Shown here: piece by piece, positions 34,594 through 43,957 of the stretch
Numbering within the stretch: position 1 is the stretch's first letter
How the letters are laid out: each line of letters begins with the position of its first letter
Assembly: GCA_934085975.1 (NCBI GenBank)
Contig: CAKOHT010000001.1
Span: 1-64,000 of the forward strand
Reading direction: 5' to 3'
DNA from: an uncultured Cetobacterium sp.
GTDB taxonomy: Bacteria > Fusobacteriota > Fusobacteriia > Fusobacteriales > Fusobacteriaceae
DNA: 64,000 nucleotides
Position numbers and translations under genes: made by a program
Notes under the pieces: generated by a model
The model's database searches: none
The model's input: only the letters and a program-made list of their open reading frames with translations
Told to the model about the DNA's origin: nothing

Positions 34594-35421
34594 ATGTTAG
34601 CTAAAGTAAATAACAAACAAAAAGATGCTATCATGCTTAGTTTTACATTTATCTTCTTAACTGGAATAACACTTTTAGGTTGGTACTTTTCAGAAAGTTC
34701 TTTAAAAGTTGACTTTACTCAAACTAATATTTCACCTAATACCAAATATATATTTGGAACTGATTGGATGGGACGAAATATGTTCACTCGAACACTCTCT
34801 GGCCTGTCAATGAGTATTCGAATAGGTATTATAACAGCTGGTATCAGCTCTGTTATTGCTCTTTCTTTGGGTACTCTTGCTGCATTTGGTGGTAAAACAG
34901 CTGATGGAATTGTCACTTGGTTAATCGATTTAATCATGGGAATTCCTCATATTCTTTTATTAATTTTGATATCTTTTGCGTGTGGCAAAGGATTTTTAGG
35001 TGTGGTCACTGGTGTTACCCTAACTCATTGGCCAAGTCTTGCTAGAGTCATCCGAAGTGAGGTTCTATCTCTTAAAAATAGTGATTACATCTCAGCTTCT
35101 CAAAAACTTGGAGTTAGTAGATTTCATATTGTTAAAAATCATATGATTCCACATCTACTTCCACAATTTTTATTAGGTCTTATTCTATTATTTCCCCATG
35201 CTATACTCCATGAAGCCAGTGTCACTTTTCTAGGTTTTGGACTTTCACCTGAACAACCTGCAATCGGTATAATTTTATCAGAAAGTATGAGATATCTTTC
35301 TACCGGTAAATGGTGGTTAGGTCTATTTCCAGGTTTTTTCTTAGTTTTAACAGTTATATTGTTTGATTATGTAGGGCATAATCTCAGTAAAATTTTTAAT
35401 GTCAATCAAATTCACAAGTAG
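34594..35421 (+). CDS. nikC: nickel-type ABC transporter permease 2
   Basis: A 275-aa permease, NikC/DppC family, with about six spans. The family motifs FGTDWMGRNMFTR near the N-terminus and the EAA loop at LSLKNSDYISASQKLGVSR are present. It starts 7 nt after nikB, with AAGGAGTGATTCTAT upstream. Confidence 0.88.
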   Translation: MLAKVNNKQKDAIMLSFTFIFLTGITLLGWYFSESSLKVDFTQTNISPNTKYIFGTDWMGRNMFTRTLSGLSMSIRIGIITAGISSVIALSLGTLAAFGGKTADGIVTWLIDLIMGIPHILLLILISFACGKGFLGVVTGVTLTHWPSLARVIRSEVLSLKNSDYISASQKLGVSRFHIVKNHMIPHLLPQFLLGLILLFPHAILHEASVTFLGFGLSPEQPAIGIILSESMRYLSTGKWWLGLFPGFFLVLTVILFDYVGHNLSKIFNVNQIHK

Positions 35422-35429
35422 GAGGGTAT

Positions 35430-36389
35430 ATGGATAAAACTATCAACAAAGAGATACTTAAAGTTAAAGATTTATCTATCTCTTTCACTCAATATAATGG
35501 TTTAAAAAAAGAGACACTACAAACTATACATAATTTGAATGTATCTGTGCATGAAAAAGAGATCGTTGCTATTGTTGGTGCCAGTGGCTCAGGTAAAAGC
35601 TTATTAGCTCATAGCATTTTAGGTATTTTACCATACAATGCTCATATAAACGGAGAAATTTATTTTTGTGGAGAACTGTTGACAGAAGAAAAAAAGAAAA
35701 TGGAACGAGGTAAAAATATTGCTTTGATTCCTCAAAGTGTTTCCTATCTAAATCCTCTAATGAAAATTGGACCACAAATTAGAAAAGGAGATAATAGTTT
35801 TAAAGCAAAACAAAAATGCTCTGAGATTCTTAAAAAATATAGACTGGATGAAAAGATTGCCAATATGTATCCTTTTCAGCTCTCTGGTGGAATGATTCGT
35901 AGAGTACTTATCTCTACTGCTGTCTATAGTTCTCCTAAACTTATTTTGGCAGATGAACCTACTCCTGGATTAGATTCAAAAACCTTAAAACATATTGCAG
36001 AACATTTCCAAGAGCTAGCTAACGAGGGCATGGGAGTTCTTATAATTACCCATGATTTAGATATGGCACTAAAAATAGCTAATAGAATTGTTGTCTTTTA
36101 TGATGGGATAACTATTGAAGATATTTCTACAGACGATTTTTCTTCAGTAAATAATCTCAATCATCCCTATACAAAAGCACTGTTTCATGCTATGCCTCAA
36201 AATGGTTTTCACTCATTCTCTTTAGAGTATCCTCTATCAACCTCTGATAAAAAAGGTTGTTCCTTCTATAATAACTGTTCCCATGCTAACTGTGATTGTT
36301 TAGTAGATATCCCTTGGAAAAAAACAAATTCTGGTTTTGTGAGATGCTTACTGGAAAAGGAGGAAAAAAATGCACTTAATAGCTTCTAA
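35430..36389 (+). CDS. nikD: nickel-type ABC transporter ATPase 1
   Basis: A 319-aa ATP-binding protein. Walker A is GASGSGKSLL (about 51-60), the signature is QLSGGMIRR and Walker B is LILADEPTPG. A C-terminal cysteine-containing extension (CSFYNNC, then CDCLVD, then VRCLLEK) is of the oligopeptide/dipeptide transporter type. It starts 9 nt after nikC and its end overlaps nikE. Confidence 0.88.
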   Translation: MDKTINKEILKVKDLSISFTQYNGLKKETLQTIHNLNVSVHEKEIVAIVGASGSGKSLLAHSILGILPYNAHINGEIYFCGELLTEEKKKMERGKNIALIPQSVSYLNPLMKIGPQIRKGDNSFKAKQKCSEILKKYRLDEKIANMYPFQLSGGMIRRVLISTAVYSSPKLILADEPTPGLDSKTLKHIAEHFQELANEGMGVLIITHDLDMALKIANRIVVFYDGITIEDISTDDFSSVNNLNHPYTKALFHAMPQNGFHSFSLEYPLSTSDKKGCSFYNNCSHANCDCLVDIPWKKTNSGFVRCLLEKEEKNALNSF

Positions 36390-36993
36390 TATCTCTTTTA
36401 GTCACTCCCCTAATGGAAAAAATATTTTTACTAATCTAAATTTTAGTATTAAAAGCGGGGAAAGAATCGCCATAACTGCTCCTAGTGGCTTTGGTAAAAC
36501 CACTTTATGTAAAATACTTTCTGGATATGAGATACCTAATAATGGTGTCGTTCTTCTAGATGATGTCCCCATACATAAACTTAAAGGCTATTGTCCTATT
36601 CAAATGATTTGGCAACATCCAGAGCAGATTCTCAACCCTAGACTTAGAATGAAACAGATTCTAAAAGAAGCTGGTGAAATCAATGATGAACTTTTAAAAA
36701 ATTTAGGAATCCAAGAAAAATGGCTCAATCGTTTCCCAAGAGAACTTTCTGGAGGAGAGCTTCAACGATTTTGTATAGCCCGTGTTCTAAATAAAAAAAC
36801 CAGGTTCTTGCTGGCTGACGAAATTACAACAATGTTTGATTTAATTACTCAAAGTCAAATTTGGCGAGTTATTTTGGAGTTTTGCGAAAAGGAAGATATC
36901 GGCATTGTTATAATAAGTCATTCACAGCCTTTAATTGAAAAAATTTCTGATAAAGAACTTTCTTTAAAAGAACTCATTGAACAAAATAGTTAA
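36370..36993 (+). CDS. nikE: nickel-type ABC transporter ATPase 2
   Basis: A 207-aa ATPase, shorter than NikE or DppF because the C-terminal extension is missing. Walker A is APSGFGKTTL, the signature ELSGGELQRF and Walker B RFLLADEITTMF. It overlaps nikD by 20 nt with its own AAAAGGAGG. Last gene of the operon, followed by a terminator shared with ureD. Confidence 0.88.
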   Translation: MHLIASNISFSHSPNGKNIFTNLNFSIKSGERIAITAPSGFGKTTLCKILSGYEIPNNGVVLLDDVPIHKLKGYCPIQMIWQHPEQILNPRLRMKQILKEAGEINDELLKNLGIQEKWLNRFPRELSGGELQRFCIARVLNKKTRFLLADEITTMFDLITQSQIWRVILEFCEKEDIGIVIISHSQPLIEKISDKELSLKELIEQNS

Positions 36994-37021
36994 AAGCCAT
37001 GGCAGTAAATCATGGCTTTTA
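36991..37021. terminator. bidirectional terminator between nikE and ureD
   Basis: An 11-bp perfect stem (36991-37001 with 37011-37021), loop GCAGTAAAT; T-rich flanks on both strands. It separates the convergent nickel and urease operons. Confidence 0.85.
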
Positions 37022-37039
37022 TTAGTTTTTTGAATTATT

Positions 37040-37873
37040 TCATTGCTTCCTTAAATCTAATTCACAGGACTTCAGTAATTCCTGCCTTGAATAATTTGTA
37101 GCTCCATAGATTATCTTTTGAATATCCTGTGTCAAATTTCCTAAAGCTCTCACTACAATTCCCGGTATTTCTAACTTTGACACACCATATTTTACATCTA
37201 CATCATATTGTTGTAAATGCTCTCGTAATTTTTCCACATATTCTAAATCTATCCTCGAATCTATTATAATTGCTGTTCCATAATTTAGATAATTTTCAAA
37301 GTGTCCCATTGAAAACAGATCATTTTTCCCCGGAGACAACAAAAGTTTATCTAACAATACCAACTTATTATCTAAATATATTTTATTTCTCATTTTAGCT
37401 AATCTATATTGGAACGGTTTCCCATCAGAAGACCATCCCGCTGTTATCCCCTCAGCTAATATTAAAGTTGAGGTAAAATCTAAGTATATATCTGTTTCTT
37501 GCTCAAAATTTGCATTTTTAAAGAGTATTGTATTATCCATCATATATTCCAATATACTATTTTTTTCAAGGTATATTTTTGAAATCTGTTTGGCAGGAAT
37601 ATTATTTTCACATTTATAAACCACTGTTGGTGCTTGAGTTGTTATTATAGTTCTTGTATTTTCTTTTAAATGTATATCGTTATAACAGCGCTCCCCTTCT
37701 AAATAACCACCACCTAAATGCATTAAGAAATAACATGGGATTTTTTCTCTATCCAAATGTATTGTAGGAGAAACTTTAAATACTCCTTCATGATACATTT
37801 TTTTTATAACTGTTTCGTTTCTCAGAGGATGATTTTCCAATATAATTTCAATTTTTCCATCATATTTTTCCAT
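37040..37873 (-). CDS. ureD: urease accessory protein UreD
   Basis: A 277-aa urease chaperone (UreD/UreH) that docks on the apo-urease and, with UreF and UreG, passes nickel to the active site. Family segments visible: LMHLGGGYLEGERC, TTQAPTVVYKC and NTILFKNANFEQ. The start at 37873 lies just past the ureG stop (TAG, then CT, then ATG) with AAGGATTGAG upstream; a TTG at 37900 would overlap ureG. It is the last gene of the operon, an order also known in other species. Confidence 0.9.
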   Translation of the reverse strand: MEKYDGKIEIILENHPLRNETVIKKMYHEGVFKVSPTIHLDREKIPCYFLMHLGGGYLEGERCYNDIHLKENTRTIITTQAPTVVYKCENNIPAKQISKIYLEKNSILEYMMDNTILFKNANFEQETDIYLDFTSTLILAEGITAGWSSDGKPFQYRLAKMRNKIYLDNKLVLLDKLLLSPGKNDLFSMGHFENYLNYGTAIIIDSRIDLEYVEKLREHLQQYDVDVKYGVSKLEIPGIVVRALGNLTQDIQKIIYGATNYSRQELLKSCELDLRKQ

Positions 37874-37875
37874 AG

Positions 37876-38487
37876 CTATCTCAATCCTTCTAATAAACAA
37901 TTTTTCTTAATCCACTTCACTACTTCCTCTACCCCTTCATCTGTTTTCAAATTTGTAAAAATAAATGTTCCTTTATCCCTAAAATGAAGTGTATCCTCTT
38001 CCATCACTTTTAGATTTGCACCAACATACGGTGCTAAGTCTATCTTATTTATTATAAATAGATCACTTTTTATCATCCCTTGACCTGCTTTTCTTGGAAT
38101 TTTCTCACCCTGTGCAACATCTATTATATATATTGAAAAATCCACCAAATCTGGACTAAATGTAGCTGCTAAGTTATCTCCCCCACTCTCTAAAAAAATT
38201 ATATCCAGGTCTGGAAAAGTTTTCTTCATCTTATCAAGAGCGGCAAAATTCATTGAAGCGTCCTCTCTAATTGCAGTATGAGGACAACCACCAGTTTCAA
38301 CCCCTATTATTCTATTTTTATCTAAAACTGAATTTTCTGCCATAAACTTAGCGTCCTCTTTTGTGTAGATGTCATTTGTTATTACACCCATCTCATATTC
38401 ACCATTTAATTTTCTAGTGACTCTTTCAACTAATAAAGTTTTTCCTGCACCTACAGGTCCTCCAACTCCTATTACAACTGGTTTCAT
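37876..38487 (-). CDS. ureG: urease accessory GTPase UreG
   Basis: A 203-aa SIMIBI-class GTPase that carries nickel and powers its insertion. P-loop [11 protein letters not shown] (7-17), the nickel-binding Cys-Pro-His of [15 protein letters not shown], and [14 protein letters not shown] are all present; NKIDLAP is the guanine-specificity motif. GAGAGTGATTATAG precedes the ATG. 24 nt after ureF. Confidence 0.95.
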   Translation of the reverse strand: MKPVVIGVGGPVGAGKTLLVERVTRKLNGEYEMGVITNDIYTKEDAKFMAENSVLDKNRIIGVETGGCPHTAIREDASMNFAALDKMKKTFPDLDIIFLESGGDNLAATFSPDLVDFSIYIIDVAQGEKIPRKAGQGMIKSDLFIINKIDLAPYVGANLKVMEEDTLHFRDKGTFIFTNLKTDEGVEEVVKWIKKNCLLEGLR

Positions 38488-38511
38488 CTATAATCACTCT
38501 CCTAATTTTTA

Positions 38512-39225
38512 TCATGACATAAATAATCTAAATGTCAGTATTTCGTGATTCATTTGAGATATTTCAAATCCGGGAATATTGTATCCTAAATCCTCGATAG
38601 ATAGTTTTTCAATCTCCTCCCTTATACTCTCTAATGTCGATAGCGAGTCCTGGAGCACTCTTTGACCATCCTTTTGTCCCAATGGTATCGCCCTAACAGC
38701 ACTTTGAACCAAAGTTGAAGCTACACTGTATCCATATGCTACAATTGCTACATCTCTTTTTACATTTAGATAATACATTAAAATTGCAAAAACAACTGCT
38801 GGGTTCCCATAACTTATATTTTCCTCTATTCTTTCTTTATACTCTTTTAGTAAATCCACCTCAAAAAGTTCTAATACAACATCCAATTTTCTATAAGCTA
38901 CTAATTTTGCACCCTCTCTACTTTCCATAGCCACATTTTGTACCGTTAAAAGTTGATCTATATCCCAAACTTTATTTATTTCATCTTTTTCCAATATTTC
39001 ATAAACTAATTTTATTGCTAATCCTTCATTATATAGATATTGATTTTCAAAAAACATTGTTAACCATCTATTAAATGTGTGAGCATCACATATAACATTC
39101 TCCCTCAAATAGGTTTCCATTCCATAGGAATGGTTAAAAGATCCAATTGGAAAGGCAGAATCACAAACTTGTAATATATTTAATAATTGCCAAGTTGTAA
39201 TTGAATTTTCATTGCTCTTAATCAT
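38512..39225 (-). CDS. ureF: urease accessory protein UreF
   Basis: A 237-aa all-helical UreF, which gates the UreG GTPase in the UreDFG complex. The opening LLNILQVCDSAFPIGSFNHS is typical. I use ATG 39225, which overlaps the ureE stop codon (ATGATTAA) for coupled translation; a longer frame from 39258 would run deep into the His-rich end of ureE. Confidence 0.9.
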   Translation of the reverse strand: MIKSNENSITTWQLLNILQVCDSAFPIGSFNHSYGMETYLRENVICDAHTFNRWLTMFFENQYLYNEGLAIKLVYEILEKDEINKVWDIDQLLTVQNVAMESREGAKLVAYRKLDVVLELFEVDLLKEYKERIEENISYGNPAVVFAILMYYLNVKRDVAIVAYGYSVASTLVQSAVRAIPLGQKDGQRVLQDSLSTLESIREEIEKLSIEDLGYNIPGFEISQMNHEILTFRLFMS

Positions 39226-39691
39226 GACTGTGCCCGTGATGCCCATGACTATGCTCAATATGTCTCAAGGCTTTTTTAAATTTTAAATATTCTATATCAA
39301 AAGGACAATTTTTTTCTTTTAATGTGTTATCTAAATATTTATCGTAGTGTAGATAAATTTTTTCATTTTCTATTTTTATCGGAGTATGCATATTCCCTAA
39401 AAAATGAGCAATCTCTCCCATTTGATTCGTATTATTGGGGGAAATAACCAAAACTTTTTCTAAATCTGTCTCTATAAATATTATCTTTATCCCATCATTA
39501 TATAATATTGAACCATTTTCCAGTTTATCTCCACTCTCTTTTAAGCTAATCCCATACTCATTTCCATTTACGGATTCAACTCTTAAAATTTTTTTTTCTA
39601 AATCATCACTTTTTATAATAATTTTTTCTATCTCATAGTTATCTCTGTTATCAATATCGTTTATGTTTCCCAAAATTTTCTCAAATAACAT
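39218..39691 (-). CDS. ureE: urease nickel chaperone UreE
   Basis: A 157-aa nickel-binding metallochaperone. The C-terminus is histidine-rich (HIEHSHGHHGHSHD), which binds several nickel ions, as in the Klebsiella type. The central nickel-site region is VISPNNTNQMGEIAHFLGNMH. The ATG follows TAGGAGGGAAT. It is separated from ureC by a hairpin (39729-39754). Confidence 0.92.
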   Translation of the reverse strand: MLFEKILGNINDIDNRDNYEIEKIIIKSDDLEKKILRVESVNGNEYGISLKESGDKLENGSILYNDGIKIIFIETDLEKVLVISPNNTNQMGEIAHFLGNMHTPIKIENEKIYLHYDKYLDNTLKEKNCPFDIEYLKFKKALRHIEHSHGHHGHSHD

Positions 39692-39728
39692 ATTCCCTCC
39701 TACATATATTTTATTTAGACTATAATTT

Positions 39729-39754
39729 CAGACAGGAGACTACTCTCCTGCCTG
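39729..39754 (-). promoter_or_regulatory. intra-operon hairpin between ureC and ureE
   Basis: An 11-bp stem (39729-39739 with 39744-39754), 4-nt loop. It pairs fully only in the - strand RNA (one G-U; on + it has an A-C mismatch). It lies 10 nt after the ureC stop and no U-tract follows on the - strand, so it is probably a stability or processing element. Confidence 0.6.
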
Positions 39755-39764
39755 ATTTTTTTAC

Positions 39765-41483
39765 TTAATACAAATAATACCTTTGTGCTAATGCAAACTC
39801 TTCAAATGGCTCACACGTTATCAACTTGCCATCTATTGTTACCTCATATGTCTGCGGATCAATTACAATATCTGGTAACTCTGCGTTAAATATCATATCT
39901 TTTTTTGTAAGATTTCTTAAATTTTCAACTGGTAAAACAATTTTTTCTAATCCCAGTTTCTCTTTCACTCCGTGTTCATAAGCATATTTTGACACAAAAG
40001 TTATGTGAGAATGAGAAAGAGCTTTACCTTTAGCTCCATATAATTCACGAACTAATCTTGGCTCTGTAGTCGGTAAACTCGAACTTGCATCCCCCATTAC
40101 TCCATAAGAGATTGTTCCACATTTCAATATCATCATTGGTTTTGTTCCAAACATTTTTGGTTCCCATAAAACTAAATCTGCATATTTGCCAACTTCCACC
40201 GATCCAATATATTTGCTTATTCCACAAACTATAGCTGGGTTTATCGTATATTTAGCTACATATCTTTTTATTCTAGTGTTGTCTGAATATTCACTATCCC
40301 CTTCCAAAGGTCCGCGTTGTTTTTTCATTTTATCAGCTAGTTGCCATGTTTTCATATTTACTTCACCAATTCTTCCCATGGCCATAGTATCGGAACTCAT
40401 CATACTTATAACACCCATATCTTGTAATACATCTTCTGCTGCAATTGTTTGCTTTCTTATTCTAGAATCTGCAAAAGCTACGTCTTCTGGAACTTTTGGA
40501 TCTAAGTGATGACATACCATTAGCATATCAAACTCTTCTGGAACACTATCTATTCCATATGGATTTGTTGGACTTGTAGATGATGGTAATACATTTAGAT
40601 GTCCTGCTACTACCATTATATCTGGGGCATGTCCTCCTCCTGCACCCTCTGTATGATAGGTATGTATTGTTCTTCCTGCTATCGCTTGTAACGTATGCTC
40701 AACAAATCCACCTTCATTTAATGAATCAGTATGCAATGCTACTTGAACATCATACTTATCCGCTGCTCTTAAAGTATAATCTATTCCAGCTTGTGTCGCT
40801 CCCCAATCCTCATGAATTTTTAACCCACAAGCTCCAGCTTCTATTTGCTCAATTATAACATCTTCATTATCTCCAGCTCCCTTACCTAAAACTCCTATGT
40901 TTATAGGTAATCCATCATGAGCTTGTAAAATTCTTTCTATATGCCAAGCTCCTGGAGTTGCTGTTGCAGAACGTGTTCCATCTGCAGGTCCAGTTCCACC
41001 TGCAACTATAGTTGTTATTCCATTATCTAGGGCAGCGTGAACTATATCAGGAGTTATTAAATGTACATGAGAATCTATTCCACCAGCAGTTACTATAAGT
41101 CCCTCTCCTGCAATAGCCTCTGTACTCGCTCCCACAACAAAATCTATATCATCCATTATTCCTGGATTTCCACCTTTTCCAATAGCTATTATTTTCCCAT
41201 CTCTTATTCCTATATCAGCTTTGTATACTCCAGTATAATCAATTATTACAACACTATTTATTATTGTATCTGCAACCAAAGGATTTCCCCTTCTAGTTTC
41301 TATAGGGTTCATTCCCATTCCATCTCTTAAAGTTTTTCCTCCTCCAAATTTTGATTCCTCTCCATATACAGTTAAGTCTTTCTCAATTTTTGCAAATAAA
41401 TTTGTATCTCCAAGTCTTATACTATCTCCCGTTGTAGGACCAAATAAATCTGAATATTTTTTTCTATCCATTTCAAAACTCAT
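39765..41483 (-). CDS. ureC: urease alpha subunit (catalytic)
   Basis: A 572-aa catalytic subunit that hydrolyses urea to ammonia and carbamate with a dinickel centre. HVHLITPD gives the first nickel histidines, [10 protein letters not shown] the carbamylated lysine, [16 protein letters not shown] and [19 protein letters not shown] further ligands, and [13 protein letters not shown] the flap with its cysteine. All key residues look present, so the enzyme should be active. TAGGAGGTTCAAATT precedes the ATG. Confidence 0.97.
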   Translation of the reverse strand: MSFEMDRKKYSDLFGPTTGDSIRLGDTNLFAKIEKDLTVYGEESKFGGGKTLRDGMGMNPIETRRGNPLVADTIINSVVIIDYTGVYKADIGIRDGKIIAIGKGGNPGIMDDIDFVVGASTEAIAGEGLIVTAGGIDSHVHLITPDIVHAALDNGITTIVAGGTGPADGTRSATATPGAWHIERILQAHDGLPINIGVLGKGAGDNEDVIIEQIEAGACGLKIHEDWGATQAGIDYTLRAADKYDVQVALHTDSLNEGGFVEHTLQAIAGRTIHTYHTEGAGGGHAPDIMVVAGHLNVLPSSTSPTNPYGIDSVPEEFDMLMVCHHLDPKVPEDVAFADSRIRKQTIAAEDVLQDMGVISMMSSDTMAMGRIGEVNMKTWQLADKMKKQRGPLEGDSEYSDNTRIKRYVAKYTINPAIVCGISKYIGSVEVGKYADLVLWEPKMFGTKPMMILKCGTISYGVMGDASSSLPTTEPRLVRELYGAKGKALSHSHITFVSKYAYEHGVKEKLGLEKIVLPVENLRNLTKKDMIFNAELPDIVIDPQTYEVTIDGKLITCEPFEEFALAQRYYLY

Positions 41484-41495
41484 AATTTGAACCTC

Positions 41496-41804
41496 CTAGT
41501 CTAAATATCCCTCAACTTTATTATTAAATCCAAAAACTCTTCTCTTACCGCTATAATCAATCAATTTTACAACTTTTTTATCTCCTGGTTCAAATCTTAC
41601 TGCTGTTCCAGAAGGTATATCCAATCTTTTTCCTCTAGTCATCTCTCTATTAAAATCTAAGGCAGAATTCACCTCAAAAAAGTGAAAATATGCTCCTACT
41701 TGCACTGCTCTATCTCCATTGTTAATTACTTCTATCTCTATTGCTTCATGACCTTTGTTACAAAGTATTTTGTCCTTTGCCAATATATATTCACCTGGAA
41801 TCAT
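41496..41804 (-). CDS. ureB: urease beta subunit
   Basis: A 102-aa structural subunit. The opening MIPGEYILA, then the block ENSxxxDF-like [22 protein letters not shown] and [12 protein letters not shown] are characteristic. A separate gene, not fused to ureA as in Helicobacter. AAGGAGGAGACATTT precedes the ATG. Confidence 0.96.
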   Translation of the reverse strand: MIPGEYILAKDKILCNKGHEAIEIEVINNGDRAVQVGAYFHFFEVNSALDFNREMTRGKRLDIPSGTAVRFEPGDKKVVKLIDYSGKRRVFGFNNKVEGYLD

Positions 41805-41834
41805 AAATGTCTCCTCCTTATTTTAAATTTATAA

Positions 41835-42137
41835 CTACTGTATTGGATTATGTACACTCACTAATTTTGTTCCATCTCTGAATGTTGCCTCAACTTGAAT
41901 TAAAGGAATCATCTCCGCTATTCCTTCCATTACATCCTCTTTTTTTAATAGTGTCTGACCATATGACATCAGCTCTTCTACAGTTTTTCCGTCTCTTGCA
42001 CCCTCTATTATTTCATCACAAATATACGCTATAGTTTCCGGATAGTTTAGTTTAACTCCTCTATTTTTTCTTTTTCTCGCAACCTCAGCTGCAACACTTA
42101 TCATTAATTTCTCTTTTTCTCTTGTTGTCAAATACAT
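41835..42137 (-). CDS. ureA: urease gamma subunit
   Basis: A 100-aa subunit with [21 protein letters not shown] and [22 protein letters not shown], both hallmarks of the gamma subunit, ending in [12 protein letters not shown]. It opens the structural genes and follows ureI by 32 nt. Confidence 0.96.
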   Translation of the reverse strand: MYLTTREKEKLMISVAAEVARKRKNRGVKLNYPETIAYICDEIIEGARDGKTVEELMSYGQTLLKKEDVMEGIAEMIPLIQVEATFRDGTKLVSVHNPIQ

Positions 42138-42169
42138 ATATTTACCACCTCATTTAATAAAATAGAACT

Positions 42170-42649
42170 CTACCACATGTCAATTAACATCAAAAATCCT
42201 GGAATCCAAGCTGTTACTACTCCTTCAAATATTGATAGTAAAGGTGTAAACTTACCTAAATTTTTCTTAGGAACTGTTTCTATCCAACCTGTTAACCATA
42301 GGATACCCCAAAGCCACCATATAACACTCATTCTCCAATCAGATTTCAAAGCTAACCACCCTGCTGGTAACGTATTTATCGTAACAAATAGACTAAACCA
42401 TCCATAAGGAATAAGATTCAAGTTATAAATTCCATTTAGAGCTATATATAAGTATGTAAAAGTGAATAGTAATCCAGTTGCACCACTATAGTAATCACCT
42501 CTTGCTATAAGAACAATATTTAACACTAAAGTTATTCCACCAGTAAAAAGATTCATTATGGACAATGCTTTACCATCCACATTATAAAGTCTACACATAC
42601 CATTACTTATTAAAACTATACCCACAAACAACAGAGCCACACCTAACAT
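42170..42649 (-). CDS. ureI: UreI/AmiS-family urea channel
   Basis: A 159-aa six-span membrane channel that lets urea into the cell. MLGVALLFVGIVLISNG at the start and the aromatic-rich SDWRMSVIWWLWGILWLTGW block match UreI/AmiS. There is no histidine anywhere in the protein; in H. pylori, acid gating relies on periplasmic histidines, so this channel is probably open at neutral pH, like the streptococcal one. First gene of the urease operon; RBS GGGAGGTG. TATAAT (42684 to 42679 on -) is a possible -10. Confidence 0.92.
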   Translation of the reverse strand: MLGVALLFVGIVLISNGMCRLYNVDGKALSIMNLFTGGITLVLNIVLIARGDYYSGATGLLFTFTYLYIALNGIYNLNLIPYGWFSLFVTINTLPAGWLALKSDWRMSVIWWLWGILWLTGWIETVPKKNLGKFTPLLSIFEGVVTAWIPGFLMLIDMW

Positions 42650-42730
42650 ATAATTTTCACCTCCCTTCTAATTTTAGGATTATACAAATATATAATAACT
42701 TTTCTTTTTTTATTATCACCTCCTTCTCTT

Positions 42731-43579
42731 TTATTTATTTTCAGTTACATTTACATCCAAAATATTAAATGGAACAGTCACCCCTTCTTTATTAAAAACT
42801 TCTAAAATATAGGCCATTAACTCCCCTCTAACCTTATAATACCCCTTTGTCGGAGTCCAAACCATAAATAGAATATTTATACTCGAGTCCCCATATTCCA
42901 TTGTATGTATAAAATTTTCTTTATCCCTATTTAACCCTTCATATGTATTTGCTATATTCTCTAATATCCCAATTACTTTTTTCATATCCGAATCATAGGA
43001 CACCGACACTTTTAGTTTTATGCGTCTTAAAAGATTTCCATCATAGTTTATAATATTTCCACTTATCATTACATTGTTTGGAACAATGATTCTTCTTCCA
43101 TCTAAACTGGTTATATATGTTGAAAATACCTCTATTTTTGCTACCTCTCCCATCACTCCATTTATTTTTATAAAGTTTCCTATACTAAAAGGTCTCGTAA
43201 AAAATAGAACCACTCCACCAGCCAAATTTGATAGAAAATCCTTCAAAGAGATACCAACACCTAATCCAATGGCACTAATCATAGTCGCTATTGAAGCCTC
43301 ACTAAAACCAAATGCCAACAATCCAATCAAAAAAAATGTCACATTCAATCCTAATTTTGTAACTGATTTTGTAAATTGTTTAGTATTTATATCCTGATTA
43401 ACTACGGGAATTTTATCAATATACTTATCTACTCTTTTTGAAAAGTATGAACCTATATACAATATAGCTATAAAAATAAGAGCTCTAATCAAAAATTCAA
43501 TTGCATCATGTCCCAATGCCTGTAATAATGGCTCCCCTAAACTATTTTTAATCTGTAGTAGATTACTGATTGCTTCCAT
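42731..43579 (-). CDS. small-conductance mechanosensitive channel (MscS family)
   Basis: A 282-aa MscS-type channel. Three membrane spans: about 25-45, 65-85 and the pore helix 90-120 (AIGLGVGISLKDFLSNLAGGVV), then the beta domain IGNFIKINGVMGEVAKIEVF and VPNNVMISGNIINY. It releases solutes when membrane tension rises after osmotic downshock. I use ATG 43579 with GGGGGAGGAAATAATT before it. It lies upstream of ureI on the same strand, 82 nt away, and might be co-transcribed. Confidence 0.9.
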   Translation of the reverse strand: MEAISNLLQIKNSLGEPLLQALGHDAIEFLIRALIFIAILYIGSYFSKRVDKYIDKIPVVNQDINTKQFTKSVTKLGLNVTFFLIGLLAFGFSEASIATMISAIGLGVGISLKDFLSNLAGGVVLFFTRPFSIGNFIKINGVMGEVAKIEVFSTYITSLDGRRIIVPNNVMISGNIINYDGNLLRRIKLKVSVSYDSDMKKVIGILENIANTYEGLNRDKENFIHTMEYGDSSINILFMVWTPTKGYYKVRGELMAYILEVFNKEGVTVPFNILDVNVTENK

Positions 43580-43724
43580 AATTATTTCCTCCCCCAAAAA
43601 TCTATTCTCTACAATTTATATTATAAATTTCATAAATATATCCTTTAATTTTTTTATAAATTTAAAAGGAAATCTTTGATTTTTTTGTAAAAAGATACAT
43701 CAACTATCATAGGAGGTATTTTTT

Positions 43725-43883
43725 ATGGAAAAATGGAAATGTAAAATATGTGATTGGGTTTTTGATCCTGCTATTGGTGATCCAGACAATGGAGTACCTG
43801 CCGGTACTGCTTTTGAAGCTGTTCCTAGTGATTGGGTTTGCCCTATATGTGGTGCTGCAAAAGACGAATTTGAAAAAGAATAG
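43725..43883 (+). CDS. rubredoxin
   Basis: A 52-aa one-iron electron carrier. The two CxxC pairs that hold the iron are CKIC (6-9) and CPIC (39-42), with the conserved aromatic and acidic residues between ([17 protein letters not shown]). Its ATG follows AGGAGGTATTTT. It lies 74 nt before hcp; both are oxygen/nitrosative-stress electron-transfer genes of anaerobes and rubredoxin is a plausible electron donor to Hcp. A weak terminator separates them, so rubredoxin may be made in excess. Confidence 0.95.
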   Translation: MEKWKCKICDWVFDPAIGDPDNGVPAGTAFEAVPSDWVCPICGAAKDEFEKE

Positions 43884-43892
43884 ATTTTTTTG

Positions 43893-43924
43893 CTGGGGTA
43901 AGTCTTTATACCTCAGTTTTTTTT
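43893..43924 (+). terminator. terminator between rubredoxin and hcp
   Basis: An 8-bp stem with one wobble (43893-43900 with 43909-43916) and eight T. Some read-through into hcp is possible. Confidence 0.75.
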
Positions 43925-43957
43925 AATTTCTATAATAAAATTTAGGAGGTTATTTTT

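Noticed and set aside
39729..39754. Hairpin after ureC as a terminator
   Set aside because: On the operon strand no U-tract follows and accessory genes lie downstream in tight order, so termination is unlikely.
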